The notes below the pieces were generated by a model. It saw only the letters and a program-made list of their open reading frames with translations, was not told the origin of the DNA and searched no databases. 64,000 nucleotides of DNA from Duganella fentianensis. GTDB lineage: Bacteria; Pseudomonadota; Gammaproteobacteria; Burkholderiales; Burkholderiaceae_D. Position numbers and translations under genes: made by a program. The DNA lies in contig NZ_WWCL01000004.1 in assembly GCF_009857835.1 (NCBI RefSeq), forward strand, positions 620,001 through 684,000. The letters run 5' to 3'. Shown in pieces: positions 33,085 to 40,431 of the stretch (position 1 is the first letter of the stretch; each line of letters starts with the position of its first letter).

Positions 33085-33160
33085 CCGTATAAATCAATGG
33101 CTTAATATGGGCTGTACGGTATTGCACACACAATTGTCCACAGAAAATGTGAAGAACTCG
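33085..33160 (+). promoter_or_regulatory. Module E: IHF-like site and diverged DnaA box
   Basis: The IHF core AATCAATGGCTTA at 33092-33104 matches the consensus fully. The box is TTGTCCACA (33134-33142), one base from consensus, followed by GAAAA and the inverted TGTGAAGAA. Confidence 0.7.
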
Positions 33161-33202
33161 GTTTTGGGGATAAGCACATTTTCACCGCTCTTGGCCTGCC
33201 AC

Positions 33203-33231
33203 TTGCCGAGTACGTCCCAACAAGATACATT
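33203..33231 (+). promoter_or_regulatory. Candidate exbB promoter
   Basis: TTGCCG (33203-33208) and TACATT (33226-33231) are 17 bp apart, upstream of exbB and just right of module E. Confidence 0.5.
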
Positions 33232-33266
33232 GCGCCTTCGGGTGTTCATCTATTCAGGAGTCTGTT

Positions 33267-33872
33267 TTGCTCGCCATCTTACAAGCGGCCGGTTGGCCTA
33301 TCTGGTTATTGCTGACCGCTTCGATTGTTGCCACGGCCCTCATCATTGAACGGCTGATGTATCTGCGCCGCAGCAAGATACTGCCGAAGAAGCTGCTGGA
33401 CGATGTGGTGCTGGTCTACCGCAACGGCAAGGTCACGCCGGAGATCATCGAGAAGCTGGAACAGAATTCGCCGCTGGGCGTAGTATTTGCCGCCGCCCTG
33501 CGCAATATCGATTCGCCGCGCGAAGTGATGAAAGAGTCGATCGAAGAGGCGGGCAGCGGTGTGGCCCACACGCTGGAACGTTTCCTCACCACGCTGGGCA
33601 CCATCGCCACGCTGGCGCCGCTGATGGGGCTGTTCGGCACGGTGGTCGGCATGATCGAGATTTTCGGTGCGCAGAATGCCACCGGCTCCAATCCGGCCCA
33701 GCTGGCGCACGGCATTTCCGTGGCGCTGTATAACACCGGCTTCGGCCTGGCCATCGCCATGCCGGCACTGGTGTTCTACCGCCATTTCCGTGCCCTGGTC
33801 GATAGCTTCATCCTCGAGATGGAACAGCAGGCGGTGAAGTTTGTCGACATCGTCCACAGCAAGCGCAAGTAA
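33267..33872 (+). CDS. exbB: ExbB/TolQ/MotA-family proton channel protein
   Basis: 201 residues with three membrane helices: WPIWLLLTASIVATALIIERL near the start, then LTTLGTIATLAPLMGLFGTVVGMIEIF and GISVALYNTGFGLAIAMPALVFY. With ExbD it uses the proton gradient to energise TonB or a Tol-like partner. It probably starts at TTG 33267, 6 bases after AGGAG. It heads exbB-exbD-lpxK-trm112-kdsB. No tonB lies in the window, but the btuB-like receptor at 16027 would depend on such a system. Confidence 0.92.
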   Translation: MLAILQAAGWPIWLLLTASIVATALIIERLMYLRRSKILPKKLLDDVVLVYRNGKVTPEIIEKLEQNSPLGVVFAAALRNIDSPREVMKESIEEAGSGVAHTLERFLTTLGTIATLAPLMGLFGTVVGMIEIFGAQNATGSNPAQLAHGISVALYNTGFGLAIAMPALVFYRHFRALVDSFILEMEQQAVKFVDIVHSKRK

Positions 33873-33881
33873 GGACGCCGC

Positions 33882-34316
33882 ATGAACTTCCGCAAAGGCC
33901 AGCGTCGCGAGGATCCGGAAATCAACCTGATTCCCTTCATCGATGTGCTGCTGGTGATCCTGATCTTCCTGATGGTGTCTACCACCTACAGCAAGTTCAC
34001 CGAACTGCAGATTACGCTGCCCACGGCCGACGCACAAAAGGCCACGGAGAAGCCGTTCGAACTCAATGTGACGGTCGATGCCAAGGGCAACTACACCATC
34101 AACCAGCAGCCGATCTCGTTCCGCGATGTGGCAGGGCTGGCGCAGGCCATGAAGAACGCCGCTGCGCAGGGCGGGGCGGCGGGCCAGTCGCCGGTGGTGA
34201 TCGTCAATGCCGACCAGTTTGCCATGCATCAGATGGTGATCAACGTGATGGAAGCGGCGCGCGTGGCCGGTTACGAAAAGCTCACGTTTGCCGCGCAAAC
34301 CGGTGCGGCTAAGTAA
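33882..34316 (+). CDS. exbD: ExbD/TolR-family biopolymer transport protein
   Basis: 144 residues: a short cytoplasmic N-terminus (MNFRKGQRREDPEINLIPF), one membrane helix with the proton-carrying Asp21 (PFIDVLLVILIFLMVST) and a periplasmic domain ending EAARVAGYEKLTFAAQ. It partners the upstream exbB, separated by 9 bases. Confidence 0.93.
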   Translation: MNFRKGQRREDPEINLIPFIDVLLVILIFLMVSTTYSKFTELQITLPTADAQKATEKPFELNVTVDAKGNYTINQQPISFRDVAGLAQAMKNAAAQGGAAGQSPVVIVNADQFAMHQMVINVMEAARVAGYEKLTFAAQTGAAK

Positions 34317-34328
34317 GCGCAAGCGTCG

Positions 34329-35471
34329 GTGCCGGTGAATTCTCCTTCTTCTCACACTGGCGGTCCGCAGTCCGCAGCGGCAGTGCCTGCGCCAGCCGGC
34401 TCGGCGCTGGAAGCGCGGCTGACGCGTGCATGGCTCAGGCGCGGCCCGCTGGCCTGTGCGCTGTGGCCGGTCTCGCTGCTGTTCCGTGCCCTGAGCGGCG
34501 TGCGCGCCGCGCTATTCCGCGCCGGCGTGCTGCAGTCCACCCGTCTGCCCGTGCCGGTGGTGGTGGTGGGGAATATCTTCATCGGCGGCACCGGCAAGAC
34601 GCCGCTGACGATCTGGCTGGTGCAGGCCTTGCAGGCTGCGGGCTTGCGGCCCGGCGTGATTTCGCGTGGCCACGGCAGCAAGGACACGGCACCGCGGCTG
34701 GTCGATGGTCATGCCACGGCGGCGCAGGTGGGCGACGAACCACTGCTGATCTGGCAGCGCTGCGCCTGTCCCGTGATGGTGGGACGCGACCGTGCTGCGA
34801 CGGGACAGGCCCTGCTGGCACTGCACCCCGAGATCAATATCCTGCTGACCGACGACGGCCTGCAGCATTACGCGCTGCAGCGTGATGTCGAGATCATCCT
34901 GTTCGATGGCCGTGGTGCCGGCAATGGCTGGCTGCTGCCGGCCGGTCCGCTGCGCGAGCCGGTCAGCCGGCGCCGCGATGTGACCGTGATCAATGCGCCG
35001 CAGCTCAGCTCCGGTCTGCTGGCCAGCGTAGGCGCCAGCCACGGCGAAGCCCAGCCTGGCACCGGGCTGCCCGAGGCCACCTACCAGATGGTGCTGGCCG
35101 GTGATTATGCGGAACAGCTATGCGACCGCCAGCAGCGCACCACACTGGCCGAACTGGCCGCCCGCCCCGCATTGCGCATAGCGGCGGCGGCCGGTATCGG
35201 CAATCCGGCGCGCTTTTTCGGCATGCTCAAAGCGGCCGGCCTGCAGGTGCAGGAACTGCCGCTGCCCGACCATCACGATTTTCTCGACCGTCCGTTTGCA
35301 GCACTGGAGGCCGATCTGATCTTGATGACGGAGAAGGATGCAGTAAAATGTGCGCAAATTGAAGAACTCAGAGATGATCCGCGTTTGTGGGTTGTCCCGG
35401 TCTCGGCGCGCATCGATGCCGCGCTGGCCGCTCAAATCGTGGAGAAATGTCGTGGACGCTCGTTTGCTTGA
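34329..35471 (+). CDS. lpxK: Tetraacyldisaccharide 4'-kinase (lipid A synthesis)
   Basis: 380 residues. It phosphorylates the 4' position of the lipid A disaccharide at the inner face of the inner membrane. The P-loop is GNIFIGGTGKTPLT near residue 85; LTDDGLQHYALQRDVEIILFDG and LPDHHDF are LpxK signatures. The likely start is GTG 34329, with a second in-frame GTG at 34335; no strong Shine-Dalgarno is visible. Its end overlaps the start of trm112 by 20 bases. Confidence 0.93.
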   Translation: MPVNSPSSHTGGPQSAAAVPAPAGSALEARLTRAWLRRGPLACALWPVSLLFRALSGVRAALFRAGVLQSTRLPVPVVVVGNIFIGGTGKTPLTIWLVQALQAAGLRPGVISRGHGSKDTAPRLVDGHATAAQVGDEPLLIWQRCACPVMVGRDRAATGQALLALHPEINILLTDDGLQHYALQRDVEIILFDGRGAGNGWLLPAGPLREPVSRRRDVTVINAPQLSSGLLASVGASHGEAQPGTGLPEATYQMVLAGDYAEQLCDRQQRTTLAELAARPALRIAAAAGIGNPARFFGMLKAAGLQVQELPLPDHHDFLDRPFAALEADLILMTEKDAVKCAQIEELRDDPRLWVVPVSARIDAALAAQIVEKCRGRSFA

Positions 35472-35628
35472 TATCCTGGTCTGCCCTGTCTGCAAGGGCC
35501 CGTTGGAGTACGATAAAAAGGCGCAGGAAATGATCTGCAAGGGTGACCGTCTGGCTTTCCCTATCCGTGATGGCATTCCCATCATGTGGGCCGACGAAGC
35601 CCGCACCCTGCAGGATAAGGCGGAATAA
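35452..35628 (+). CDS. Trm112-family protein
   Basis: A 58-residue small zinc-ribbon-like protein beginning DARLLDILVCPVCKGPLEYDK. The second Cys pair is reduced to a single Cys (MICKGD), as is common in bacterial members. The Trm112 fold activates methyltransferases in eukaryotes; the bacterial role between lpxK and kdsB is unclear. It starts at GTG 35452, with GGAG 11 bases upstream, inside the lpxK end. Confidence 0.9.
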   Translation: MDARLLDILVCPVCKGPLEYDKKAQEMICKGDRLAFPIRDGIPIMWADEARTLQDKAE

Positions 35629-35631
35629 GCG

Positions 35632-36384
35632 GTGGCCGCACCGTTCATCGTCATCATTCCGGCGCGTCTGGCTTCGACCCGGCTGCCGAACAAACCGCTG
35701 GCCGACCTTGGCGGCAAACCGATGGTGGTACGCGTGGCCGAACGGGCTGCGCTGGCCGGTGCCAGCCGCATCATCGTCGCCACCGACCATGCCGATATCC
35801 GCGCTGCCTGCGAACAGCATGGCGTGGAAGTGTGCATGACGCGTGCCGATCACCCGTCCGGCACGGACCGTATCGCTGAAGTGGCACGTGCGCTGGCACT
35901 GCCGGCCGACGCGGTAGTGGTCAACCTGCAGGGCGACGAACCGCTGATCGACCCGGCGCTGCTGCAGGCCGCTGCGGCCCGCATCAATGCCGATGTGCCG
36001 ATGTCCACCTGCGCCCATCCGCTGCATGATGCGGCCGATGCCTTCAACCCCAATGTGGTGAAGGTGGTGCTGGATAAGGCGGGCCGGGCGCTGTACTTCT
36101 CGCGCGCCACCATCCCTTGGCACCGCGATGCCTTCGCCAAGGACCAGAGCACGCTGCCGGGCGGTTATGTGCCGCTGCGCCATATCGGCCTGTACGCCTA
36201 CCGTAACGATTTCCTGCAGGCCTACCCGACGCTTGATGTTTCCCCACTGGAATCTATCGAAGCGCTGGAGCAGCTGCGCGTGCTGTGGCATGGCTATCCG
36301 ATTGCCGTGCACGTGACCGATAGCGCCCCTGCGGCCGGTGTCGATACGCCGGAAGATCTGGCGCGGGTACGCCAGTTCTACTGA
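35632..36384 (+). CDS. kdsB: 3-deoxy-manno-octulosonate cytidylyltransferase
   Basis: 250 residues. It activates KDO to CMP-KDO for the LPS core. The nucleotide-binding start is FIVIIPARLASTRLPNKPLADLGGKPM; LQGDEPLIDP and RHIGLYAYRNDFL are KdsB motifs. It starts with GTG 35632, 3 bases after the trm112 stop. It shares its pathway destination (lipid A-core assembly) with lpxK. Confidence 0.95.
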   Translation: MAAPFIVIIPARLASTRLPNKPLADLGGKPMVVRVAERAALAGASRIIVATDHADIRAACEQHGVEVCMTRADHPSGTDRIAEVARALALPADAVVVNLQGDEPLIDPALLQAAAARINADVPMSTCAHPLHDAADAFNPNVVKVVLDKAGRALYFSRATIPWHRDAFAKDQSTLPGGYVPLRHIGLYAYRNDFLQAYPTLDVSPLESIEALEQLRVLWHGYPIAVHVTDSAPAAGVDTPEDLARVRQFY

Positions 36385-36646
36385 GAGTCTGTCCATCTGG
36401 CGGCTGTTGTAGCGGGCGCTCCGCGTCAGGCAGTCGTCAGTTCAAACGGTTATAACTGTTTACGGTGGTGCGATATTCATACGGAATATCTCTCCCCGCC
36501 CCGGATTCGCCCCATAAGAGCGGTTTTAGCTGTCACAAATTGGCGTAGAGACGAGGTTTTGTGGTAAGTTGCGTACGATAGTCAGACTTGCAGCAGATCT
36601 ACTGTTTCCACATCACCCATATCCATATCTGTTTTAGGAATTTTTC

Positions 36647-37303
36647 ATGCGTCTTATTCTTTTAGGAGCACCAGGTGCCGGCAAGGGCACTCAGGCTAAT
36701 TTCATCAAAGAAAAATACAACATCCCGCAAATTTCCACTGGCGATATGCTGCGTGCGGCCATCAAAGCTGGCACCGAAATGGGTCTGGCTGCGAAAAAGG
36801 TCATGGACGCAGGTGGTCTGGTGTCGGACGACATCATCATCGGTCTGGTCAAAGACCGTCTGGCTGAACCGGATTGCGCCAACGGCTATCTGTTCGACGG
36901 CTTCCCGCGTACCATCGCCCAGGCTGACGCCATGAAGGACAGCGGCGTGGCCATCGACTACGTGCTGGAAATCGATGTGCCGGACGAATCCATCGTCGAG
37001 CGTATGTCGGGCCGCCGCAGCCATCCGGCTTCGGGCCGCGTGTACCACATCAAGTTCAACCCACCTAAAGTCGAAGGCAAAGACGATGTGACCGGCGAAG
37101 ATCTGGTTCAGCGTGACGACGACAAAGCGGAAACCGTGAAGAAGCGTCTGGACGTGTATCACAACCAGACCGAAGTGCTGCTGGGCTACTACAACAACTG
37201 GTCCAGCACCGGCCAGCCAGGCGCACCGAAATACCGCCGCATCTCCGGTGTGGGTCCGGTAGAACAAATTCGTGACGCGGCATTTGCCGCGCTGACGGAA
37301 TAA
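36647..37303 (+). CDS. adk: Adenylate kinase
   Basis: 218 residues; interconverts AMP + ATP and 2 ADP. P-loop GAPGAGKGTQ (residues 7-16), NMP-binding STGDMLRAA, the DGFPRT motif and the LID domain GRRSHPASGRVYHIKFNPP. It lacks the four zinc cysteines. It is separated from kdsB by 262 bases that should hold its own promoter, and followed by a strong terminator. Confidence 0.97.
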   Translation: MRLILLGAPGAGKGTQANFIKEKYNIPQISTGDMLRAAIKAGTEMGLAAKKVMDAGGLVSDDIIIGLVKDRLAEPDCANGYLFDGFPRTIAQADAMKDSGVAIDYVLEIDVPDESIVERMSGRRSHPASGRVYHIKFNPPKVEGKDDVTGEDLVQRDDDKAETVKKRLDVYHNQTEVLLGYYNNWSSTGQPGAPKYRRISGVGPVEQIRDAAFAALTE

Positions 37304-37315
37304 GCGTTACAGTAG

Positions 37316-37340
37316 AGCGGACCGAGTGTCCGCTTTTTTT
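37316..37340 (+). terminator. Rho-independent terminator after adk
   Basis: AGCGGAC (37316-37322) pairs with GTCCGCT (37328-37334) around a 5-base loop, followed by seven T residues. Confidence 0.93.
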
Positions 37341-37512
37341 ATGTCTGCGCCGGTGGTGCGCAGACCGGCCTGACCGCAAAAGCTAGCGCTCGGTGCTCTC
37401 CCGTTTTGAAGTGATGCAGTACGCAGGTTAGTTGGCTGCGTCGTCCTACCCGGACGGCGTCAGTTTTCTGAGTGTGGTTTGTAGACTTGTTCAATAACAA
37501 TAAGGGGACACT

Positions 37513-39702
37513 ATGGCAGCTAGTCTATGGTTTGCAGTGGCGTGCGGCGTGATCGCCGTGGTTTATGGTTTATGGTCGCGTAGCTGGATTTTGCGACAGG
37601 ACGCGGGTAATCCGCGCATGCAGGAAATTGCTCTCGCTATACAGGAGGGCGCGGCCGCCTATCTGGCGCGCCAGTATCGCACCATCGGCATCGTCGGCGT
37701 GGTGCTGCTTGTTCTGATCGGCGCCTTGCTCGATCTGCGCACTGCCATCGGCTTCCTGATCGGCGCAGTGCTATCCGGTGCCTGCGGCTTTATCGGCATG
37801 AATGTCTCGGTGCGCGCCAATGTGCGCACGGCGCAGGCCGCGACCAAGGGTATGAACGAAGCGCTGAATGTCGCCTTCAAGGGCGGCGCCATTACCGGCA
37901 TGCTGGTAGTGGGGCTGGGCCTGCTGGGCGTGGTGCTGTTCTATATCTATCTGACGGCCAACCCTGCGGGCGCTAACGCGAGCCCGCATGATCTGATCAA
38001 ACCGCTCATCGGTCTGGCCTTCGGTGCTTCGCTGATTTCCATCTTCGCCCGTCTGGGCGGCGGCATCTTCACCAAGGGCGCCGATGTGGGCGCGGATCTG
38101 GTGGGCAAGGTCGAAGCCGGCATCCCCGAAGATGATCCCCGTAATCCGGCAGTGATTGCCGATAACGTGGGCGATAACGTGGGTGACTGCGCCGGTATGG
38201 CGGCCGACCTGTTCGAAACCTATGTGGTGACGCTGATCGCCACCATGCTGCTCGGTGCGCTGCTGATCGTGAATGCGCCGACCACGGCCATCGTGTATCC
38301 GCTGCTGCTGGGCGCCGTATCCATCATCGCTTCCATCATCGGCTGCGCCATGGTCAAGGCCCAGCCGGGCAAGAAAATCATGTCGGCCCTGTACACGGGC
38401 CTGTGGTGGGCGGCCGGGCTGTCGCTGATCGGCTTTGCCGTGATTACCTGGCAGGTGTGGCCGGATGAAGCCATGCGCATGAAAATGATGGGCTGCACTG
38501 TGGTCGGTATCGTGCTGACGGGGCTGATGGTCTACATCACCGAGTACTACACGGGCACGGATTTCCATCCCGTCAAACACATCGCCGAAGCGTCGACCAC
38601 GGGCCATGGCACCAACATCATTGCCGGTCTGGGTGTATCGATGAAGTCGACCGCCTATCCGGTGCTGGCCGTGTGTGCGGCCATCCTCGTGTCCTACCAG
38701 CTGGGGCAGTTGTATGGCGTGGCGATTGCGGCGACGTCCATGCTGTCCATGGCCGGCATCGTGGTGGCGCTCGATGCTTATGGTCCCGTGACGGATAACG
38801 CAGGTGGCATTGCCGAGATGTCCGGCATGCCGGAATCCGTGCGCGCGATTACCGATCCGCTCGATGCCGTGGGCAATACCACCAAGGCGGTGACCAAAGG
38901 CTATGCCATCGGCTCGGCCGGTCTGGCTGCACTGGTGCTGTTTGCCGACTACACCCATGCGCTGGAATCGGCCGGCAAGAGCATCACGTTCGATCTGTCC
39001 AACCCTATGGTGATCGTGGGGCTGGTGATCGGCGGGCTGATACCGTATCTGTTCGGCGCCATGGCGATGGAAGCCGTAGGCCGTGCAGCCGGTGCCGTGG
39101 TGGTGGAAGTGCGCCGCCAGTTCCGTGACATCAAGGGCATCATGGATGGCACGGGCAAACCGGAGTATGACAAGGCAGTGGATATGCTGACCGCGTCGGC
39201 GATCCGCGAAATGATCGTCCCTTCGCTGTTGCCCGTGGTGGTGCCGATAGTTGTCGGCATGCTGCTCGGTGCTGCGGCACTGGGCGGTATGCTGATGGGT
39301 ACCATCATTACCGGCCTGTTCGTGGCCATCTCCATGACCACGGGCGGTGGCGCATGGGACAACGCCAAGAAGTACATCGAAGATGGTCACTTCGGCGGCA
39401 AAGGTTCGGATGCGCACAAGGCCGCTGTGACGGGCGATACGGTGGGTGATCCCTACAAGGATACGGCCGGTCCTGCCGTGAATCCGCTGATCAAGATCAT
39501 CAACATCGTGGCCCTGCTGCTGGTGCCCTTGCTGCCGGCTTCGGGCTGGCTGGCCGTGACGCCGGCAGCGCCCGTCGCGGCCGTAGCCGCACCAGCGGCG
39601 GCGATGATGCAGCGTGCCGATGCCCCACCGCCGCCACAGATGGCAGCACCGACGGAAGGCACTGCAGCACGGCCTGCCGCAGCCGAAGCACCTGCCAAGT
39701 AA
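37513..39702 (+). CDS. hppA: Membrane-bound proton-translocating pyrophosphatase
   Basis: A 729-residue inner-membrane protein with about 16 helices that couples pyrophosphate hydrolysis to H+ pumping. Substrate-site motifs: GGGIFTKGADVGADLVGK, IPEDDPRNPAVIADNVGDNVGD and the third DTVGDPYKDTAGPAVN. Lys458 in GNTTKAVTKG is the residue that marks the K+-independent subfamily, where K+-dependent enzymes have Ala. An unusual Ala/Pro-rich tail of about 45 residues follows the last helix. AAGGGG precedes the ATG. Confidence 0.95.
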   Translation: MAASLWFAVACGVIAVVYGLWSRSWILRQDAGNPRMQEIALAIQEGAAAYLARQYRTIGIVGVVLLVLIGALLDLRTAIGFLIGAVLSGACGFIGMNVSVRANVRTAQAATKGMNEALNVAFKGGAITGMLVVGLGLLGVVLFYIYLTANPAGANASPHDLIKPLIGLAFGASLISIFARLGGGIFTKGADVGADLVGKVEAGIPEDDPRNPAVIADNVGDNVGDCAGMAADLFETYVVTLIATMLLGALLIVNAPTTAIVYPLLLGAVSIIASIIGCAMVKAQPGKKIMSALYTGLWWAAGLSLIGFAVITWQVWPDEAMRMKMMGCTVVGIVLTGLMVYITEYYTGTDFHPVKHIAEASTTGHGTNIIAGLGVSMKSTAYPVLAVCAAILVSYQLGQLYGVAIAATSMLSMAGIVVALDAYGPVTDNAGGIAEMSGMPESVRAITDPLDAVGNTTKAVTKGYAIGSAGLAALVLFADYTHALESAGKSITFDLSNPMVIVGLVIGGLIPYLFGAMAMEAVGRAAGAVVVEVRRQFRDIKGIMDGTGKPEYDKAVDMLTASAIREMIVPSLLPVVVPIVVGMLLGAAALGGMLMGTIITGLFVAISMTTGGGAWDNAKKYIEDGHFGGKGSDAHKAAVTGDTVGDPYKDTAGPAVNPLIKIINIVALLLVPLLPASGWLAVTPAAPVAAVAAPAAAMMQRADAPPPPQMAAPTEGTAARPAAAEAPAK

Positions 39703-39795
39703 GCGGCAGTTCTATCGTTAGTAATTGTTACGCACCCTATCCTTTGTCGCTGCGCTGGCCAATAATGAAGCTGACAGCAGGGACGGAGGAGGGGG

Positions 39796-40329
39796 ATGCT
39801 TATGCAGATACATATCAGTCGGCGGCTCGCGCATGTATTGCTGGCGGCGATGCTGATGGCGTACTGTGGCATAGCGCAAGCGCAGTCCGCCAGTGCTGTC
39901 GACAGCTCCAGCACGGCTGAACGCGAAGCTTATGCGCGCCTGCCCGTCTGTACCCTGAGCGCCGATGGCCAGCATCTGGCCGTGCAACCCTGCCGTACGG
40001 CACCCGCACGGGTGCCCATGCCACGCCGTCCGGTGCCGCAAAGAATAGACCCGCTGCCCGATACGCGGCTGGCACCGTCAACTCCCTTGCCTGTACTTTC
40101 CCCGCTCAGCCGTGACAGGGCCATGCTGCCTGCGCTGGCACCCGCTGCGCCTGCGATAGGTATGCCGGCGCCGGTTGTCGCGCCGTCCATGCCGCGCGCA
40201 CTGAATAACTGCACGGCAGGTGGATGCAATGACGCTGCGGGCGGGCGCCTGAATAATGCGGCACCCGGCATGGTCATCACGCCGCAGGGGCAGGTGTGCA
40301 GCCACAACGGCGTGTGGATACAGTGCTAG
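39796..40329 (+). CDS. Exported hypothetical protein, Pro-rich with a Cys-containing C-terminus
   Basis: I do not recognise it. The 177 residues have a signal peptide (ending IAQAQ), a Pro/Ala-rich middle (residues 65-130) and a compact C-terminal segment NNCTAGGCNDAAGG plus GQVCSHNGVWIQC with four cysteines, suggesting two disulfides. AGGAGGGGG gives a very strong ribosome site before ATG 39796. Single gene after hppA; it may be periplasmic or surface-located. Confidence 0.75.
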   Translation: MLMQIHISRRLAHVLLAAMLMAYCGIAQAQSASAVDSSSTAEREAYARLPVCTLSADGQHLAVQPCRTAPARVPMPRRPVPQRIDPLPDTRLAPSTPLPVLSPLSRDRAMLPALAPAAPAIGMPAPVVAPSMPRALNNCTAGGCNDAAGGRLNNAAPGMVITPQGQVCSHNGVWIQC

Positions 40330-40374
40330 TGCAAACCGTACGCAGGTTTTCCCCGTTCCGGCCGAAAAATTCGC

Positions 40375-40380
40375 TACAAT
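40375..40380 (+). promoter_or_regulatory. -10 element of the SDR gene
   Basis: TACAAT, 8 bases before the ACGT-type operator, so transcription would start inside the operator. Confidence 0.45.
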
Positions 40381-40387
40381 GCGCGGG

Positions 40388-40407
40388 TGACGTTAACGTA
40401 AACGTCA
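40388..40407. promoter_or_regulatory. ACGT-triplet operator upstream of the SDR gene
   Basis: TGACGTTAACGTAAACGTCA: three ACGT cores (starting 40390, 40396 and 40402), 6 bases apart. The outer arms TGACGTT/AACGTCA are perfectly inverted and the left pair forms ACGTTAACGT. This type of palindrome is reminiscent of LiuR-like (MerR family) sites in branched-chain acyl-CoA catabolism; the regulator is not in the window. Confidence 0.6.
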
Positions 40408-40431
40408 AATAAAAACCAGATAGGGACACAC

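Larger units (their letters stand above)
32463..33150. repeat. Array of five IHF-site/DnaA-box modules (candidate DnaA-control locus)
   Basis: This 1-kb non-coding stretch (32258-33266) contains five diverged copies of a module. Each has an AT-rich IHF-like site (consensus WATCAANNNNTTR), then a DnaA-box-like nonamer at a constant spacing: reference points 32465/32514, 32636/32685, 32775/32824, 32947/32996 and 33085/33134, always 49 bp. The box is preceded by TTGCGCACAATC or a variant and followed by an inverted TGTG-AGAA. Three boxes are perfect TTATCCACA. Module starts are 171, 139, 172 and 138 bp apart, an alternating pattern that repeats every 310 bp. The layout recalls E. coli datA. No dnaA, parA or rep gene is in the window. 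Confidence 0.85.

Noticed and set aside
32463..33150. CRISPR array
   Set aside because: Repeats are diverged, 139-172 bp apart, contain DnaA and IHF motifs, and no cas genes are present.
32258..33266. Firm call of oriC or a plasmid-type origin
   Set aside because: No dnaA, dnaN, gyrB, rpmH, rep or par genes nearby and no clear AT-rich unwinding element. Only GC skew on the complete chromosome could decide, so it is kept as a DnaA-control candidate.
32984..33349. 121-codon frame in the DnaA/IHF array
   Set aside because: It overlaps modules D and E and the exbB start in another frame, and lacks a ribosome site. The region is better explained as non-coding.
37771..39417. 548-codon minus-strand frame inside hppA
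   Set aside because: Antisense shadow, His/Gln-rich, of a clearly coding membrane pyrophosphatase.
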